From NCBI RefSeq assembly GCF_963675165.1, contig NC_087377.1, forward strand, positions 14,318,198-14,382,197: a stretch of 64,000 nucleotides of DNA, written 5' to 3'. The notes under the pieces are model-generated. The model saw only the letters and a list, made by a program, of their open reading frames with translations, made no database searches and had not been told where the DNA came from. Below, one piece after another: positions 35,215 to 46,870 of the stretch. The position numbers and the translations under genes were made by a program. The DNA is from Halichondria panicea. Its lineage: Eukaryota; Porifera; Demospongiae; Suberitida; Halichondriidae. The number at the start of each line of letters is the position of its first letter. Position 1 is the stretch's first letter.

Positions 35215-35864
35215 TAAAGCTGGAAAATGTTGAGTTGTATGTATTCACATTGATAGAAACATTGCAGCTATAACGGCGTACTGATTGTAAATTCAGTATA
35301 CTTGTGACACAATGTATATACTGTTAGTAGCAGACGTGGGAGGACAAGTCTGCTCGCGAGACTGTGTGCATGTGTTGTCACTTCACTATAATTAGTGCAT
35401 GTTTGTCATAATTGGAACACATATCTCTACACCTTGCTATTGAGACTATAGCAATCTATAATGATCAACTACGTTTTATCGTAATGACCCTATAACATTG
35501 GGAAAACAGCTCGATCATTTTTGTGTCCACATATACAATTCAACAATCACTCTACCCCTGCTGCGCTCGTATAAGTGTAACAAAATTACTAAACTATTAT
35601 CCCAGGGTGACGAGCACGCTTATGCCAAGGTAAGAAACCTTATCCTATAGGGTCAGCTTGCCCCGGGGTGATGGGTAGCTTTATGTAGGGGTGAAGAATC
35701 TACCCCGGGGTAAGCTTTTACGTGTTTTAGCATGCTAAGTGTGTCATGATGCTCTTCCATATGTACTGAGTTAGAGCTCACCCTAGGATAATGTTTTTTA
35801 CCCTGGTTATTACACATTACAATTCACTATTGATAACTCGTGAAATGTGGAATTAAGATGTGCA

Positions 35865-36110
35865 TGCAAACCGGGAGGCTGAGCTAGGCCACTCATCTAT
35901 ATACATCCCCTAATACCCTTCGGTATTTTCTAGATAGTAAATAATTTACTATCATGCATGCCTTAAGCGTTAGCATTACAATTATGCCAGGCCTTACCCT
36001 TAAGGGTTAACCACTTTGGCACACTGGCATGCACTCGTCCTATACCAAGCATTATAGCCTCCTAGCAGAACGATCGATGCATGATGAAGGGTTACCGATG
36101 GACTCACTGT
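35865..36110 (-). repeat. Dispersed SINE-like repeat, copy 2 (inverted)
   Basis: Reverse-strand counterpart of 11075-11285. On the minus strand it reads GATCGTTCTGCTAGGAGG, GACGAGTGCATGCCAGTGTG, GTGGTTAACCCTTAAGG, AAGGCCTGGCA and later GGGTATTAGGGG. Upstream (35600-35720) is CCCCGGGG-containing sequence related to 14495-14560. Confidence 0.5.
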
Positions 36111-36245
36111 CCTCTCACTCAACAAGGCCATAAGCGTCGATATTCTCATTGTCTAGCTGCTCTATAGAACCTCACTGAGGTGGTACTATATATATACATC
36201 TTGATGCATTATCAAATGGTCACTTTTCTTTCGATATTACTGCAC

Positions 36246-36430
36246 GAAGTGTACCTTGGACATTTTGGCTTCGAGCTTAATGCCGTGGCTATTTCTGGCG
36301 CACAGAAACACGGGACAGAGGGTGTTCCATATGTGTGAACATTGCTGACGACACTTTTAGACTATAATTATAGTTTAATTACCAAAGGAATTGTGTGTTC
36401 TATATCGACTGTGTATCATTAGTCTGTGAT
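36246..36430 (+). pseudogene. AGC kinase 3'-end fragment just upstream of receptor A3
   Basis: Matches the kinase end and 3' flank at 61220-61385: GGCTTCGAGCTTAATGCCG, GTGGCTATTTCTGGCGCACA, ATTGCTGACGACACTTTTA, GACTGTGTATCAT. A 15-bp insertion and a stop break the frame. Its position 5' of A3 mirrors the kinase lying 5' of A4. Confidence 0.82.
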
Positions 36431-36553
36431 GCGTAAACGTTTACAAGTTTTAGTCATTGTTCATGTAGTGTTATTGGGTACAAATGTGCTCTAAATTTAC
36501 CTGTATAAAAGTAAACTGAAACATAGAAAAACAATCAATCCGCTATAATTATC

Positions 36554-36563
36554 ACAGGAAGCA
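36554..36563 (+). promoter_or_regulatory. Conserved ACAGGAAGCA box upstream of receptor A3
   Basis: Same ten bases as in the other A genes, 91 bp before the start codon, in otherwise little-conserved sequence. Confidence 0.4.
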
Positions 36564-36644
36564 CAAAACATGTTAATATAAAAGAGCTTAATTGTTGCAA
36601 GCAGAAGATTAGTTTATGATGTTGGTGAAACTTTACTGTACAAG

Positions 36645-39626
36645 ATGCTTTGTAATCTGTTTTCTAAACTGGCTATACTATACTGCCAAGGTATGTACAA
36701 TGAGTCCTTAAAAATAACTTGGCATTTGTGGATTCTCAATAGGAAAGTCAGTACATTTAATTATGGATGATGGAAAAAATACACTTTCTGGTTCGTACTG
36801 TCCAACAACTGTTAAACTTATCTGCAATGTTACGAATGTTCCTAATTTGCTATGGACGTACAATAATGGCAGTAAAATAAACATGATTATTTCTGATTTT
36901 CAAACTGATCATGCAATAACTTTCGACCCGATCACAACTGATTTTTCAGCATTTCCATTTGTCCAGTTAACGCAGTTCAATGTATATAAAAACCAAAACA
37001 ATCAGTCACGGATTAATGCTTCAACAATTCTCACTGCTGATCTCACAAAGCTCTACAACCAGAATATTAGATTACTTTCTTGTGGTTCTGTTAGTGTGAA
37101 TAAGACAGTGCCAGTGAATATCAGCATCTTACAGCCATATTTTCCTGCTATTTCTCACGTTTATACAAGTGTGGTTGTACGCTATGAGTCTGGACTTGTA
37201 TCAAATGTAGATGTATCATGGAGAAAATTTCAGGTACGTATATATAGTATACTTCTTGATAATAATGCTTGTAAATTGATTGGAAACATCAATATTCAAT
37301 TGCATGCACATGGCATCGCTTGTAGCAACTAGATTGTCCTGAATATGAAAATTCACAAGAATACCTCATCAATGTTACTGGATGTGGGTGGATGTGGATC
37401 AACCATAACACCTGTCAAGATATCACTTGCTCGTCAGTTTTCAGCAATTGCACAGAGTATGTGAGAAAAATTACACTACAAGCCAAAATCGCTGACATTG
37501 AGAGTGAACAAGTAGTCTATCCCACATCTTTAGGTAAGAGCTTTAACTTTATATTGGTATGGTATTATATTTATCGACCGTTTTTACAGATTACTATAAT
37601 CAATATTTCCGACCTGCTGTTAATCAGTCGTCGAGGTGCCAAATTCGTGTTCAGTGCTTACCTATTCATAGATATTTTAGAGGGAATCAAACGTGTACCA
37701 TTCGATACACTACAGATCCAGAGTATGGAAATCTATCAAATCCTATTATGAATCCTGTTGGCAAAACACCTGTCTTACTTTCACATGTCACATCTGGTTC
37801 TATGTACTACTTTGAGTTCTCAGTGTTGGTGAATGATACCTTACTGATCGCAGAGAGAATTGAGTACGTTACAGAATCAGGAGGTACGGGAAGGAATTTT
37901 TCTTGAGATAATAGTTTAGAGCCACTTCAATTGGCAAGATCTTGTCTCATAGACATGTGCATGCTCATTTTCTACGATACATACTGCACACACCTACAGA
38001 ATTGTTCCAGTTGGGTGCAAGAGAAGGCGTCATTATTGCCATTACATCAGTTTTCTTAGGATGCTTTACTGTACACACTATGATCGTAATGTGCCAATTA
38101 AAATTGAATAGTAAGTATACCGTATAGCGTGTAATTTTCGTGGGGCAAAATATTCGTGGTTTTCGTGGTTGGAGGTCTGACCACGAATATTTTACCCACG
38201 AATGAAGCGACCTTACCTACCTTTACCTGCAGTGCAAGCAGCAACCACGAAAATATTACCCACGAAATGTCTCAATATTGCTGAACCACGAATATTTTGT
38301 CCTCCGAAAATTACCCGCTATACGGTATACATGTATACGTTAATTTTTGTCACTCAATTATATCAATATTCGGTATCTATGGTTATAGTGTCCCTCATCC
38401 CTCAGGCAAAGCCCTCGTGATATGGGACACTATAACACATAGATACCTCATGCCCATGTACTATCTATATAACATAGTATTATGATAATTATTGCAGAGG
38501 GTCATCCTACAGTTTCCAGGTTCATTTCTAACAAACACATTCAATTCTCGATAACACTGATCCTCTTCATGTTCTTTATTGTGTGTGGAACTCTGTTGAC
38601 AACTTTTGTGATTGTTTCAAATGGTACGTATTGGACTGGTGCCAACTCTCGTTTGCAATACTTTGTGTGACATTGTTTTTAATACAGATATGTGTTTATT
38701 AAATGAAGAAGTTCCCAACAGTTTGCTTGATGCAATGTTAGTACTTTCATGTGTTGGGATAGGAATCCTTCTCCTCTATTGGGTCTTCATACAATATAAA
38801 ATATACAAGCAGCATACTAAAGGTAACTTAGAGAGAGTAATTAATATTGTATTATACATCTTTTCATGCATCTTATTTTGTGTATATAGGAACCAAAAAC
38901 AAGCCTGAAAATACGACGTATGTTCTTCCTTTAACATGCAGTACAGTTAATTATTTAATATAGGTCTCATTGCGACTATGCTCTTCGTTCGAACATCTCT
39001 TCACAAAGAGCTCAATATAACGCTCAAGAGTCACCTGAGGTAATTAAATTGTGTTTCAAATTAAGACAATTTATTTTGCTATTCAGAAGACACCTGATTC
39101 TCAGGAGTGCCAACAATTGCATCCCGAAGGCGTTAACGAAATGGTTCCAATGCAGAAGAAGCCTTTGAATGGCAGCCAGCTAATGACGACACCTAGTAGG
39201 AAATGTCCACCCTCTACACTTCCCAAACAAAGAAAATCAGGTCAACATTCTAACAGTGTTTTCTACGATGAGGTTGGTTTAGCAAAAGTGAAAGGCAATG
39301 TCTCGGATATGACAGAAGTTGAGTTGAAAGCTAACGAGTCTTACGGGCACACAGACAAGAGGTTTTCAACTGCCAAGAGCAACGTGACTGCTTGTCCATT
39401 ATGTTCAACACCAGCCAGCAAAATCCAGCAAGATTTGTCATTACGTCATCAGTACAGTGAGATCAAAGCGAAACCGAAGAGTGAGCATCCTAAGCTGAAT
39501 GCTATTGAGCAGGAGCAGATAGAGTTGAAATCTAATCAGTCGTATTGTCAGCTAACAAGTGCTGTGGGTCAGATAGGAGGATGTGAACCACTGCACGAGT
39601 ACGACTATATATACGTGGACTCCTAA
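36645..39626 (+). CDS. Receptor A3: Ig/FN3-like, three-membrane-segment receptor, near-complete
   Basis: Ten exons: 36645-36690, 36743-37233, 37326-37533, 37590-37883, 38000-38110, 38498-38623, 38688-38822, 38890-38917, 38964-39039, 39087-39626; 684 codons plus stop. The start is uncertain. Relative to A2 and A4 the first exon has a +2 shift (TGGCTATACTATACTGCC), so the homologous signal frame is lost and translation must use MLCNLFSKLAILYCQ, a weak signal peptide. The rest is intact: Ig (CPTTVKLIC, LLWTYNNGS, ISCGS-equivalent LSCGS), FN3-like (VDVSWRKFQ, LDCPEYENSQEYL), membrane-proximal domain (CLPIHRYFRGNQ), three membrane exons, and a tail with VFYDEV, EVELKANESYGHTDK, HQYSEI, IELKSNQSYCQL and EYDYIYVD. 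From exon 3 onward it is nearly identical to A4, while the Ig exon differs more. The intron 38111-38497 carries a MITE that A4 lacks. Confidence 0.8.
38118..38327. mobile_element. TACCGTATAGCG-type MITE in an A3 intron
   Basis: 210 bp. Ends TACCGTATAGCGTGTAATTT and AAATTACCCGCTATACGGTA with TA at both borders. The orthologous intron of A4 (63316-63407) lacks it. Confidence 0.93.
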
Positions 39627-40002
39627 TAACGAGGGATAAGAACCACTGCACAAGCATATAGCTATATACATAATTATACGGACGGCACCTATATATAGTA
39701 ACTAGTTCATCACACACAATTTCATAAAGAATTGCAATTAATGTATAGCAAACTGAGTATAATTCTGTCATCGTAACATCTGAGTGTATTGCATGCGTGT
39801 TATCATAATTATATTTGTTGGGAATAATTAAGCTGCTTAAAATAGTCCCCTAGAATTCTTTAGATGCACAATACAGTACTATGTTTAGCCAGCATTGTTT
39901 GTCCATTGCAAACACTCTCACACACGTACACACACCCTCACACCTCGTCATACGTTCACCACACACACATGAACACGATAACATGCATGCACACATGTCT
40001 AA

Positions 40003-40660
40003 ATTGGGTTGGACGCAAGGAAACTGAGGCACCAACGTCCTGCAAAACAAAGATGAAACATATCATGCCCAAGAGAAATGTCATGACTCACCCATTTCTA
40101 GTAGGACTAAAATTAATATATTTTTTCAAACGAGCACTATAAGCTGTACTTTGTGCTGGACTATGTGCATGCATGGGTTCTTCAGAGAAGGCTTTACCCA
40201 CTTCCCTGAGTGAAGTGCGGCCTGGGATCGAGGCTAATCACATTATGGCTATAATACCATTGACTCACTGTGTATATTCTTGGTTAAATATCTGTAGAGC
40301 TGGACTCTCAGTACTATATACATAATTTATAAGAGAGATATTCGAGTGCAAGTTGAGACCTGGCCTTTCATAAGTATCAGTCAGTCCACTCACTGACAAT
40401 GCATGTATAAAGGGTCCTGCTATTTTGAGGTCATTTCTGCCCTTAGGTATATATGCACACGTACTAGGACACATGAGCTTGCATGCTTGAGACCTGTTCA
40501 TAATGCAAGGACGTTTGGAATGGACTCAGGAACTGGTGATGTTGAAAACATCAAAGTGCACCAGTTTTTTAGTTTATCACCTGCAATGACTCAATTGCAT
40601 GTTATATATAAGAGCCTCCCTCATTTAACTTCCTGGTAAAGATTCCCTCCATTACCGAGA
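40003..40660 (+). pseudogene. AGC kinase fragment copy 2
   Basis: 40003-40165 resembles the first visible kinase exon (TTGGACGCAAGGAAACTG, RNVMTHPFLVGL, TGTGCTGGACTATG). 40428-40465 resembles the EITSALRY part. 40520-40580 has GTTGAAAACATCAAAGTGCA, the KDIKAH region. Most of the catalytic domain is gone. Sister of the 31765-32830 fragment, and it follows A3 as that one follows A2. Confidence 0.75.
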
Positions 40661-40734
40661 GATTGACTCAGATCTCATCGGCAAGGCTATTTCTAACACC
40701 CCTTCCCTTTGAAATACGAGACAGTGGGCATGTC

Positions 40735-41410
40735 TGCATGTGAGCGTTACAGACCACACTTTACTTAAGGTTAATAAGATTATTTTATATCCAAGTATCC
40801 ATGACGTGTATTGTCACTCCCACACACCTACAGAATTGTTACACTTGAGAAGGTGTCATCCTTGCCATTAATATTATCTTAGGATACTTTACTGTCCACA
40901 CTATAATTATACGATGATAATGTACCAATTAAGTTCTGTCACTCAGATCAATGTTGGCGATGGCACCATAAAGATGGTGAGCATACTGTGTTCTAACTTC
41001 ATGTTCATTATAAGAAACACATTCAAATCTCAATCATCACACTGATTCTCCTGCATGGTCCTGTTTATTGGATATGGCACTCTGTTGACAACCTTTGTGT
41101 ATAATGGTATGTTGAATTGGTATACCAACTTACATGTTTTCTTTTCATATAGATGTGTGTTTCACAAACTAACAAGTTCCCAACAGCTTGATGCACTGTT
41201 ATTAACTTCGTATAGCATCTTAATGAGTCTCAGTGGGATACAAAGTTTATAAAACAGCTAGAGTAAACAAAAGGTAAGTAAACCATTTACAGTTGTATGT
41301 AACAGTATTTATCTGTTAATTGTGTGACATGCAATAGGTCTGGTTGCGATATAACAATTGTCAGAGCAGCAAATTACAGAAATGTAATATCCAAGAATCG
41401 TCAGAGGTAT
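40735..41410 (+). pseudogene. Receptor A fragment with transmembrane exons, copy 2
   Basis: Pieces matching A exon 2 start (GTGAGCGTTACAGACCACAC), exon 5 (GAGAAGGTGTCATCCTTGCC, ACTTTACTGTCCACACTAT), exon 6 (ATTCAAATCTCAATC, GGCACTCTGTTGACAACC), exon 7 (TGTGTTTCACAAACTAACAA) and exon 9 (GGTCTGGTTGCGATATAAC). Frames are broken. Confidence 0.8.
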
Positions 41411-41419
41411 TAGCATGAA

Positions 41420-42890
41420 GATTGTTTACAGTGTCGAAGATACAAAGAAATGCATTAATGTGTACGTGCAATTTAATTATAGCACTCTGGAGCACACTTC
41501 TCATTAATTTTACTAGCTGAATGATTGTGACAAAAATTTCAATCTCGGCATGCTACCTCGTCCGTTTCATGTGCAGATTTCTACAACAAGCAGCCCCCTG
41601 ATAAATTATGCTATCTTCTCCCATTATTCTATTCTTGAAAATGTGCCTCTTATTCTCAGAATAAAAAATCCGCATAAAAAATCTGTGTGACATAATAATT
41701 ATAGATAAAATTAAGACCAAGACATAAACACAGCACACAACTGACACATGCACGACATAATTTTCTCAGTATTATAATTATGTTTGCTGACTTGTAATTC
41801 ACCTTTTTGCAATGAAAACGTCGTTATACATGCAATGATCTTTACCAAAAGTGGACATTATAATTTATAGACACATAATTATTCCGATCATAATTTGTCA
41901 GGGCCTAGCTGTCACCCACTGACCTCAATTTTCAGGTCCCTTTTTCCTATTGGTAACCCAATCCCACCACATGTCATCCAACATGCACCCTAGTAAAATC
42001 CCTCCCCTTTTCATAATGGCCGGAATGTGCAGGGATTCTTGATATTCTCGGCAGCCTCAAAGTATTCTTGAAGCAGCTGCATGATGACACGTATGTAACA
42101 GGACATGATGAGGTTGGTACCAGACTCTATAGCGTACACCCTCAGCTAGCTGCCAAATGATGTCTCGGGAGTTCTGAAACCTTAAAAGTATGGAACCAAG
42201 GAGATCGAACCCCGGTTAAGGAGGGCTTTTGCGCCCTCTTAAAATTCCTCCATACATGTTTGGGCAAGAGGATGTGCCAAAACACGGGAGAATAATTTCA
42301 CTTCACTACACGTGGTGATTTTAGCAATTAACTTTGTGCACTCTCTGCATGTGCCATATCTGGTGGACGCAGTGCAGACCACGCGTTTTTGGCTCATCGA
42401 GTCATGCAATGGGGTTAATTAAGGCCATCAAACAGACGTGGCACACAGGATGACTTAATGGGAAACTTGAAGAGGTTATATCATGTACACACCAGAACTC
42501 CGTCAATTTCCATTCAAGAGTATAAAGCTGGATAATGTTGAGTTGTATAATTATGTATTCGCATTGATAGAAACATTGCAGCTATAACGGTGTACTGATT
42601 GTAAATTCGGTACTTGTGACACAATGTGCTGTGTGTATGTACGTGATGCCACTTCACTATTATTAGTGCGTGTTTGTCCATAATAATTATATCTCAACTT
42701 CTTATCTACACTTTGCTATTGAGACTAGCGATCAATTTAAAAGTACGCATGCAGTAATTATGATAATCAATTACGTTACATTGATTGTATGCATGAGTGC
42801 AAGAAGGGTTGTATAATTGGAAGTGTGATATACACATACTGTTACAAAATATCCGATAAGGTACAACGTTGTGATACTGCACTAAACTGA
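41420..42890. repeat. Duplicated non-coding segment, copy 2
   Basis: Counterpart of 33500-35330 without the inserted elements. It contains GAGATCGAACCCCGGTTAAGG (42210-42230), a segment also at 54755-54775 and resembling a tRNA B box on the minus strand, but no tRNA fold could be built around it. Confidence 0.75.
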
Positions 42891-42924
42891 CATGCTTGCA
42901 TGTGCTAGATCTAAATGGGAGACT

Positions 42925-44457
42925 CTATTTGCAAGATTGAAACAGTTCATTGTCAACGTAATCGTACTCCACTTTATTCTCTGGGTCAGTGCATACTCTT
43001 GCCAAACCATACGACTGATTCGCTTCCATGTTCATCTTGCCTCTTCTAGCTCCACTTCTTTTCAAAATTCCCACTTTATCGTAAGATAGGTTAGCTTTTA
43101 ATCTCATTTCTTCATCTGGTCGGGAACGTTCCTTCTTTGGCTTTCCATAAGACTCGTTAGGAATTGGTTCCTTTGAACTTACACTCGACTTTGTATAAAC
43201 ACTACTGCCTATTATTGGATCATCGGCTTCACAATAAGAGTGAGTCAGGTCTTCATTTTGCTGTGCTGTTTCTGGATTCGAATAGACAACCTCCCGATCA
43301 ATTTCCCTTGATTCTTGTATTCGTATTTCCGGTGCATTCTCTCTCGGTTGCACTCTAGTTTCTGTTTCTCTTTTCAATTTTAATTTTTTTAGCACAATAT
43401 AGTATGTACCAACTCCCGTGACGAAACCGAGTACCAAAGAGAATATGAATACACCAACAGTAGTTGCTACGATCACTCTGACAGATATACCATTGGAACT
43501 GCTCCCCGTCACTGAAATTATACAGCTGATGTTAAAGGCTTATGCATTAATAGAAGTCACCTATAAAAATATTATGTAGGACAGGATCACTTCTCCCCAC
43601 GTTGTTGATAGCTTGGAGCTCCAACACGTAGTTACCATCTCTGGAAAGCGGGACAGTGAATGTGACGCTGCACACCATTGTACAGGTACCACTATTAGTA
43701 GTTGAGATGTGATGATAATCATTCCCAGTTAGGGTGGCCTCATAGCGTATTTGTCGTCTAGAAGCAGGGCATGCCACAACCTGTGATTGACAATCATGCA
43801 TGGATCAGATAAGGTATAAATATATAGCCCCTCGGCCAGTATTGCATGGTAAAAATGGTATGGCTTACTGGTGGTTCCCATGAAACGGTCAGCATAACAG
43901 AAGCAGAAGATTTAAAGGATTTGACAATATTGATTTGTTGAGGGTCTTCTGATAATGCCTGTTGCCTTACCTGAACATCAATTGTGATTGTCTGGTGCGT
44001 TACCGGATCGCCGCATCTGATTTCATTAATGTGCTGCTCCTCAAGCTCTGAGATGTCGAGGGTAAGAGTTGAAGAAAAGTTTCCGAAATTCCGTTTATCA
44101 CTCTGCAAAACTGAGCTCAACTCAACAGAAATAAAGGCTGGATTTGGTACAGTTTGAGTAGAAATCATACTGTCAGGATAGAATGAATGAATTTCTTCCT
44201 TAGTGACATTGTAACTCCAACGCAAACTAGTGAGGTCCACTCCCTCACAAAACAGTCTGACAGTTCCAGGACAGTGTTCACCAACCAGACTCACTCCTCC
44301 TTCGACAGTCAGAGAAACACCTGCAACATGACATGCACTCAATGTTGCATAGCAAATTAAATCATTGAAAACATGCTGGGATCTTACTAATTGCTCCGAT
44401 TTGTCCAACAGTGAAACACAGTAAGACAATACTCATTACCAAGTGAAATACTGCCAT
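42925..44457 (-). CDS. Receptor B1: Ig + FN3 single-pass receptor with tyrosine-rich tail, complete
   Basis: Four minus-strand exons: 44388-44457, 43869-44320, 43561-43780, 42925-43511; 442 codons plus stop, GT-AG and in frame. Signal peptide MAVFHLVMSIVLLCFTVG. Ig-like domain: HCPGTVRLFC, LRWSYNVTK, LTLDISELEEQ, IRCGD. FN3 domain split after VSWEPP by a phase-0 intron and continuing VVACPASRRQIRYEATLTGN to YVLELQAINNVGRSDPV. One membrane segment (VRVIVATTVGVFIFSLVLGF), then a basic stop-transfer (KKLKLKRETE). The tail has EVVYSNPE, HSYCEA, PIPNESYG, MRLKANLSYDKV, MNMEANQSYGLA and a C-terminal VEYDYVDNE. Ig residues, the FN3 intron position and the C-terminal box tie B to the A family, which has three membrane segments. 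Opposite orientation to the A genes. Probable surface receptor; ligand unknown. Confidence 0.85.
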
Positions 44458-46189
44458 CCTAATAGCTACTTGAGACAGAACAATAATGGCTATTACTATG
44501 ATTCTCCCAAATTATTTTACTAAAAACAAATATACAGTCATGTAGCTATCTCGTAGTTCACGTGCAGTCTCTCATACTTCAATTCACATGTTGATGTGGA
44601 TTAGATCTATATTTGAAGACAAGGTTATCAGTTGCAAAACATTGCTTTCTATGTACCTGGTTATAGTGTTCAGTTAACTTCATATTTCATAATCAGGATC
44701 ACCTGGAGAGTATAGGTCTTACGTTAGCTTGCCCTTCAGATTCCAGTAGACAAAGTATAAGCCCTGATAAATAATTATTATGCTCGGAATAATCTGGAAT
44801 GTAATAGCATAAACAGTATAAATTTGTCCTCTTTCTTCCTACAGTGGATTGCAACCTTTCTCTTGTGAGATTTGATGCTTGAGGCAAGGCTTGCATGAGC
44901 ATGAGGAGCTTTGAACACTTCGATCAAATTAGATGATCTTGCTGTTATAGTATTTAGAGCATTCTGCACATGTGCAATAGTGTTTTGCGGTTAATTTTGC
45001 CTATTATTCAAGATGCTGCCTATTATTCAAAATATTATTCAAGTGTATAATTAGCTCAGGCCTAGCATTGAGCGTGAACAAAAACTTAGCCAACAAGTTC
45101 GCTTGAAATCCATCGCTAAACGAAAAGGGCTCGAAAAGGCACCCAAAAAACCTGATAATCGAGTAGTAATCACTGCATGTGTGTACTTATGTAAACTATA
45201 AGAACTCATGCATATATAATTATAATAGCTAAACTATTCAGGAATGTTGTGCAGACCTTAGCGGACAACAATTGGTCTTTTCCATTTTGCTAAGAGATTG
45301 TCCACTATATAGAAAAATCCGTTGCTGTTTTATAATTAACCACCATATATACCCACCACCTTTGGTTACCATGGAAATCTTTTTTGGATCGTTCTCTACT
45401 TACACAATGGTATCAGTAGTATTACTTAGAAATTATTTTGTGATTGTAGCTAATAATTAATTATATATACCAATACTGAGGAGCAAATATTGCGTTTTTT
45501 TACTCTCTAGACTAAAGGTACTGTAATTATCAGTGGAAATGGGTGGCTTGGTCGACCTCGCCCACAGACAAAAAGACGTTATATGATTATCGGGATGTTT
45601 GCAGGGACATTTTATACTGGGACAAACACCAGGGGAAAAAGCTGGGAATCTAACTCTTCCATAAACTCTGCTGTACTGGGTATGACCAAGAGCACTCCTG
45701 GTATATGACTATGTTAGAAATTTTGTGAACCTTTTTATAGACAAACTATTGTGAAAAATAAAAAAGGTGATGACACTGCAAATAGTTGTGGCTCAGGTGC
45801 TGTTGCAGGAAAGTGACCGCCTAATACTAGTTGGGCGGAAGTCCTGTCACGGCAAAATCTGTCCCCCCCTAAAATTAGTCCAGGGGGACCGATTTTGGCA
45901 GCAAAAGTGGTCCCCCCGGACTGGTCTTGATTGGATTGCCATAATTGGTCCTATACCCTGCCTGAATGCTGTGAGGATGCAATCTTCTGAGCCTCCTTCT
46001 TTTGGACTGTAGATAGTGTCTCAACTGTTTATTTCAATTTTCATCAACAACACATCGCGAGCCATCAGCAATATTAAAATCAGGCTAGTGTATACTCACA
46101 ATAAAGTAGATGAATGCATCAGTTACATCTATGCAGTATAAATGAGGGCTTAGCCAACTGTAAATTACTTTTTGCAGTTTCTACAGTAC
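44458..46189. other. Intergenic, no gene seen
   Basis: 5' flank of B1 and further duplicated sequence. 44995-45060 is a piece of the hAT-like CCTATTATTCAA family. 45280-45460 belongs to a dispersed repeat also at 57820-57990 and 60030-60185. 45850-45930 has GGGGGACC/GGTCCCCCC inverted words. Confidence 0.5.
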
Positions 46190-46870
46190 CAGCGTTTATT
46201 GGTGTTTAGTACTTCTTCATCGATTTTCTCGCAAGTGTCGTGATACCACTGCACCATACCACCCTGTCAGACGCATGCAGCTCCTGAATCTGTCAAACGA
46301 CAGTGAAAACATACATTGAACGACTCTGTTTTGCTGGGGCGACTAATAGCTCTTCTTGAGCGATTAATTGGAAAGTGGTCTAGTTGCCCGCTCTCAAGAC
46401 ACTGGATCAAGTGGTTTCTCATCTGTATCTGCATGGTTATAAACCATACTAGTAGGATTGATTGCGAGACATATAAGGAAGTTGCAAAAGCCAAAGCAAA
46501 CAGACCATGCACAATCTGAAGCACCGATTTGATGCTGTACGTTCATAATTATACTGAATCGTTATGGTATCTTTGCTTGTGTGAAGTAGAGCAGCAATTT
46601 CTTCTTTGTTTCGACTTGTTGTGTATCTGCCACCACTATCATACACTTTCACGAATCCAGGAAGACAATTAATGGTAGAAATCAGAATCCAGTGGCTATC
46701 GGCAACATTAAGAACCTGCACAAACTCTGCAGTTTCTATATCAATAGAGAGGGTACAAGTTTATCAAACATCCTGTAAACCTGAGACTAGATGACCAAAC
46801 TGAGAATGTAGTAGATGTTGCCCGACATCAATCAAATTATCAGTGAGCCATGCATTGATGTGGATGTTCT
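46190..46870 (-). pseudogene. Ulp1-type cysteine protease with PHD-like tail, broken
   Basis: On the minus strand: INAWLTDNLIDVGQ and HLVSGLQDV (about 46870-46780), a stop-bearing gap, then EFVQVLNVADSHWILISTIN with the H-W pair, VKVYDSGGRY with the aspartate, and LLHTSKDTITIQY. The frame then shifts just at the catalytic cysteine (ASDC in one frame, GLFALAFATSLYVSQ in another). MRNHLIQCLESGQLDHFPI and CHCRLTDSG follow, then in a third frame QWYHDTCEKIDEEV and RWYCRNCKK, a PHD-finger-like ending. Same protein type as 25072-25500. Probably derived from a transposon; dead. Confidence 0.72.

Larger units (their letters stand above)
33500..35330. repeat. Duplicated non-coding segment, copy 1
   Basis: Matches 41420-42720 and, in part, 54712-55250. 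Examples: AAAACGTCGTTATA, GCGCCCTCTTAAAATTCCTCC, CATCAAACAGACGTGGCACAC, CAATTTCCATTCAAGAGTA. Relative to the other copies this one carries extra DNA at 33750-33900, an hAT-like element at 34527-34910 and a MITE at 35004-35214, and lacks about 120 bases near 34300. No gene is recognised. Confidence 0.8.
42895..46506. repeat. 3.6-kb segmental duplication, copy 1 (intact B1)
   Basis: Collinear with 55417-59031 over receptor B, its 5' flank, a block with GGTCTTTTCCATTTTGCTAA and GTTACCATGGAAATC, a GGGGGACC-rich part (45850-45950), and the end of a Ulp1/PHD remnant. Small indels distinguish the copies. Similarity ends abruptly at about 46506 / 59031. Confidence 0.9.

Noticed and set aside
42205-42235. 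tRNA gene on the minus strand suggested by GGGGTTCGATC
   Set aside because: No cloverleaf could be built around it and the same segment is part of a duplicated non-coding block (54755).
43960-43985. Possible 22-26 base intron (GTAAGG...CAG) at the Ig/FN3 border of B1 and B2
   Set aside because: Removing it throws B1 out of frame with a quick stop, whereas reading through keeps B1 open; in B2 the 4-base difference is therefore a frameshift.
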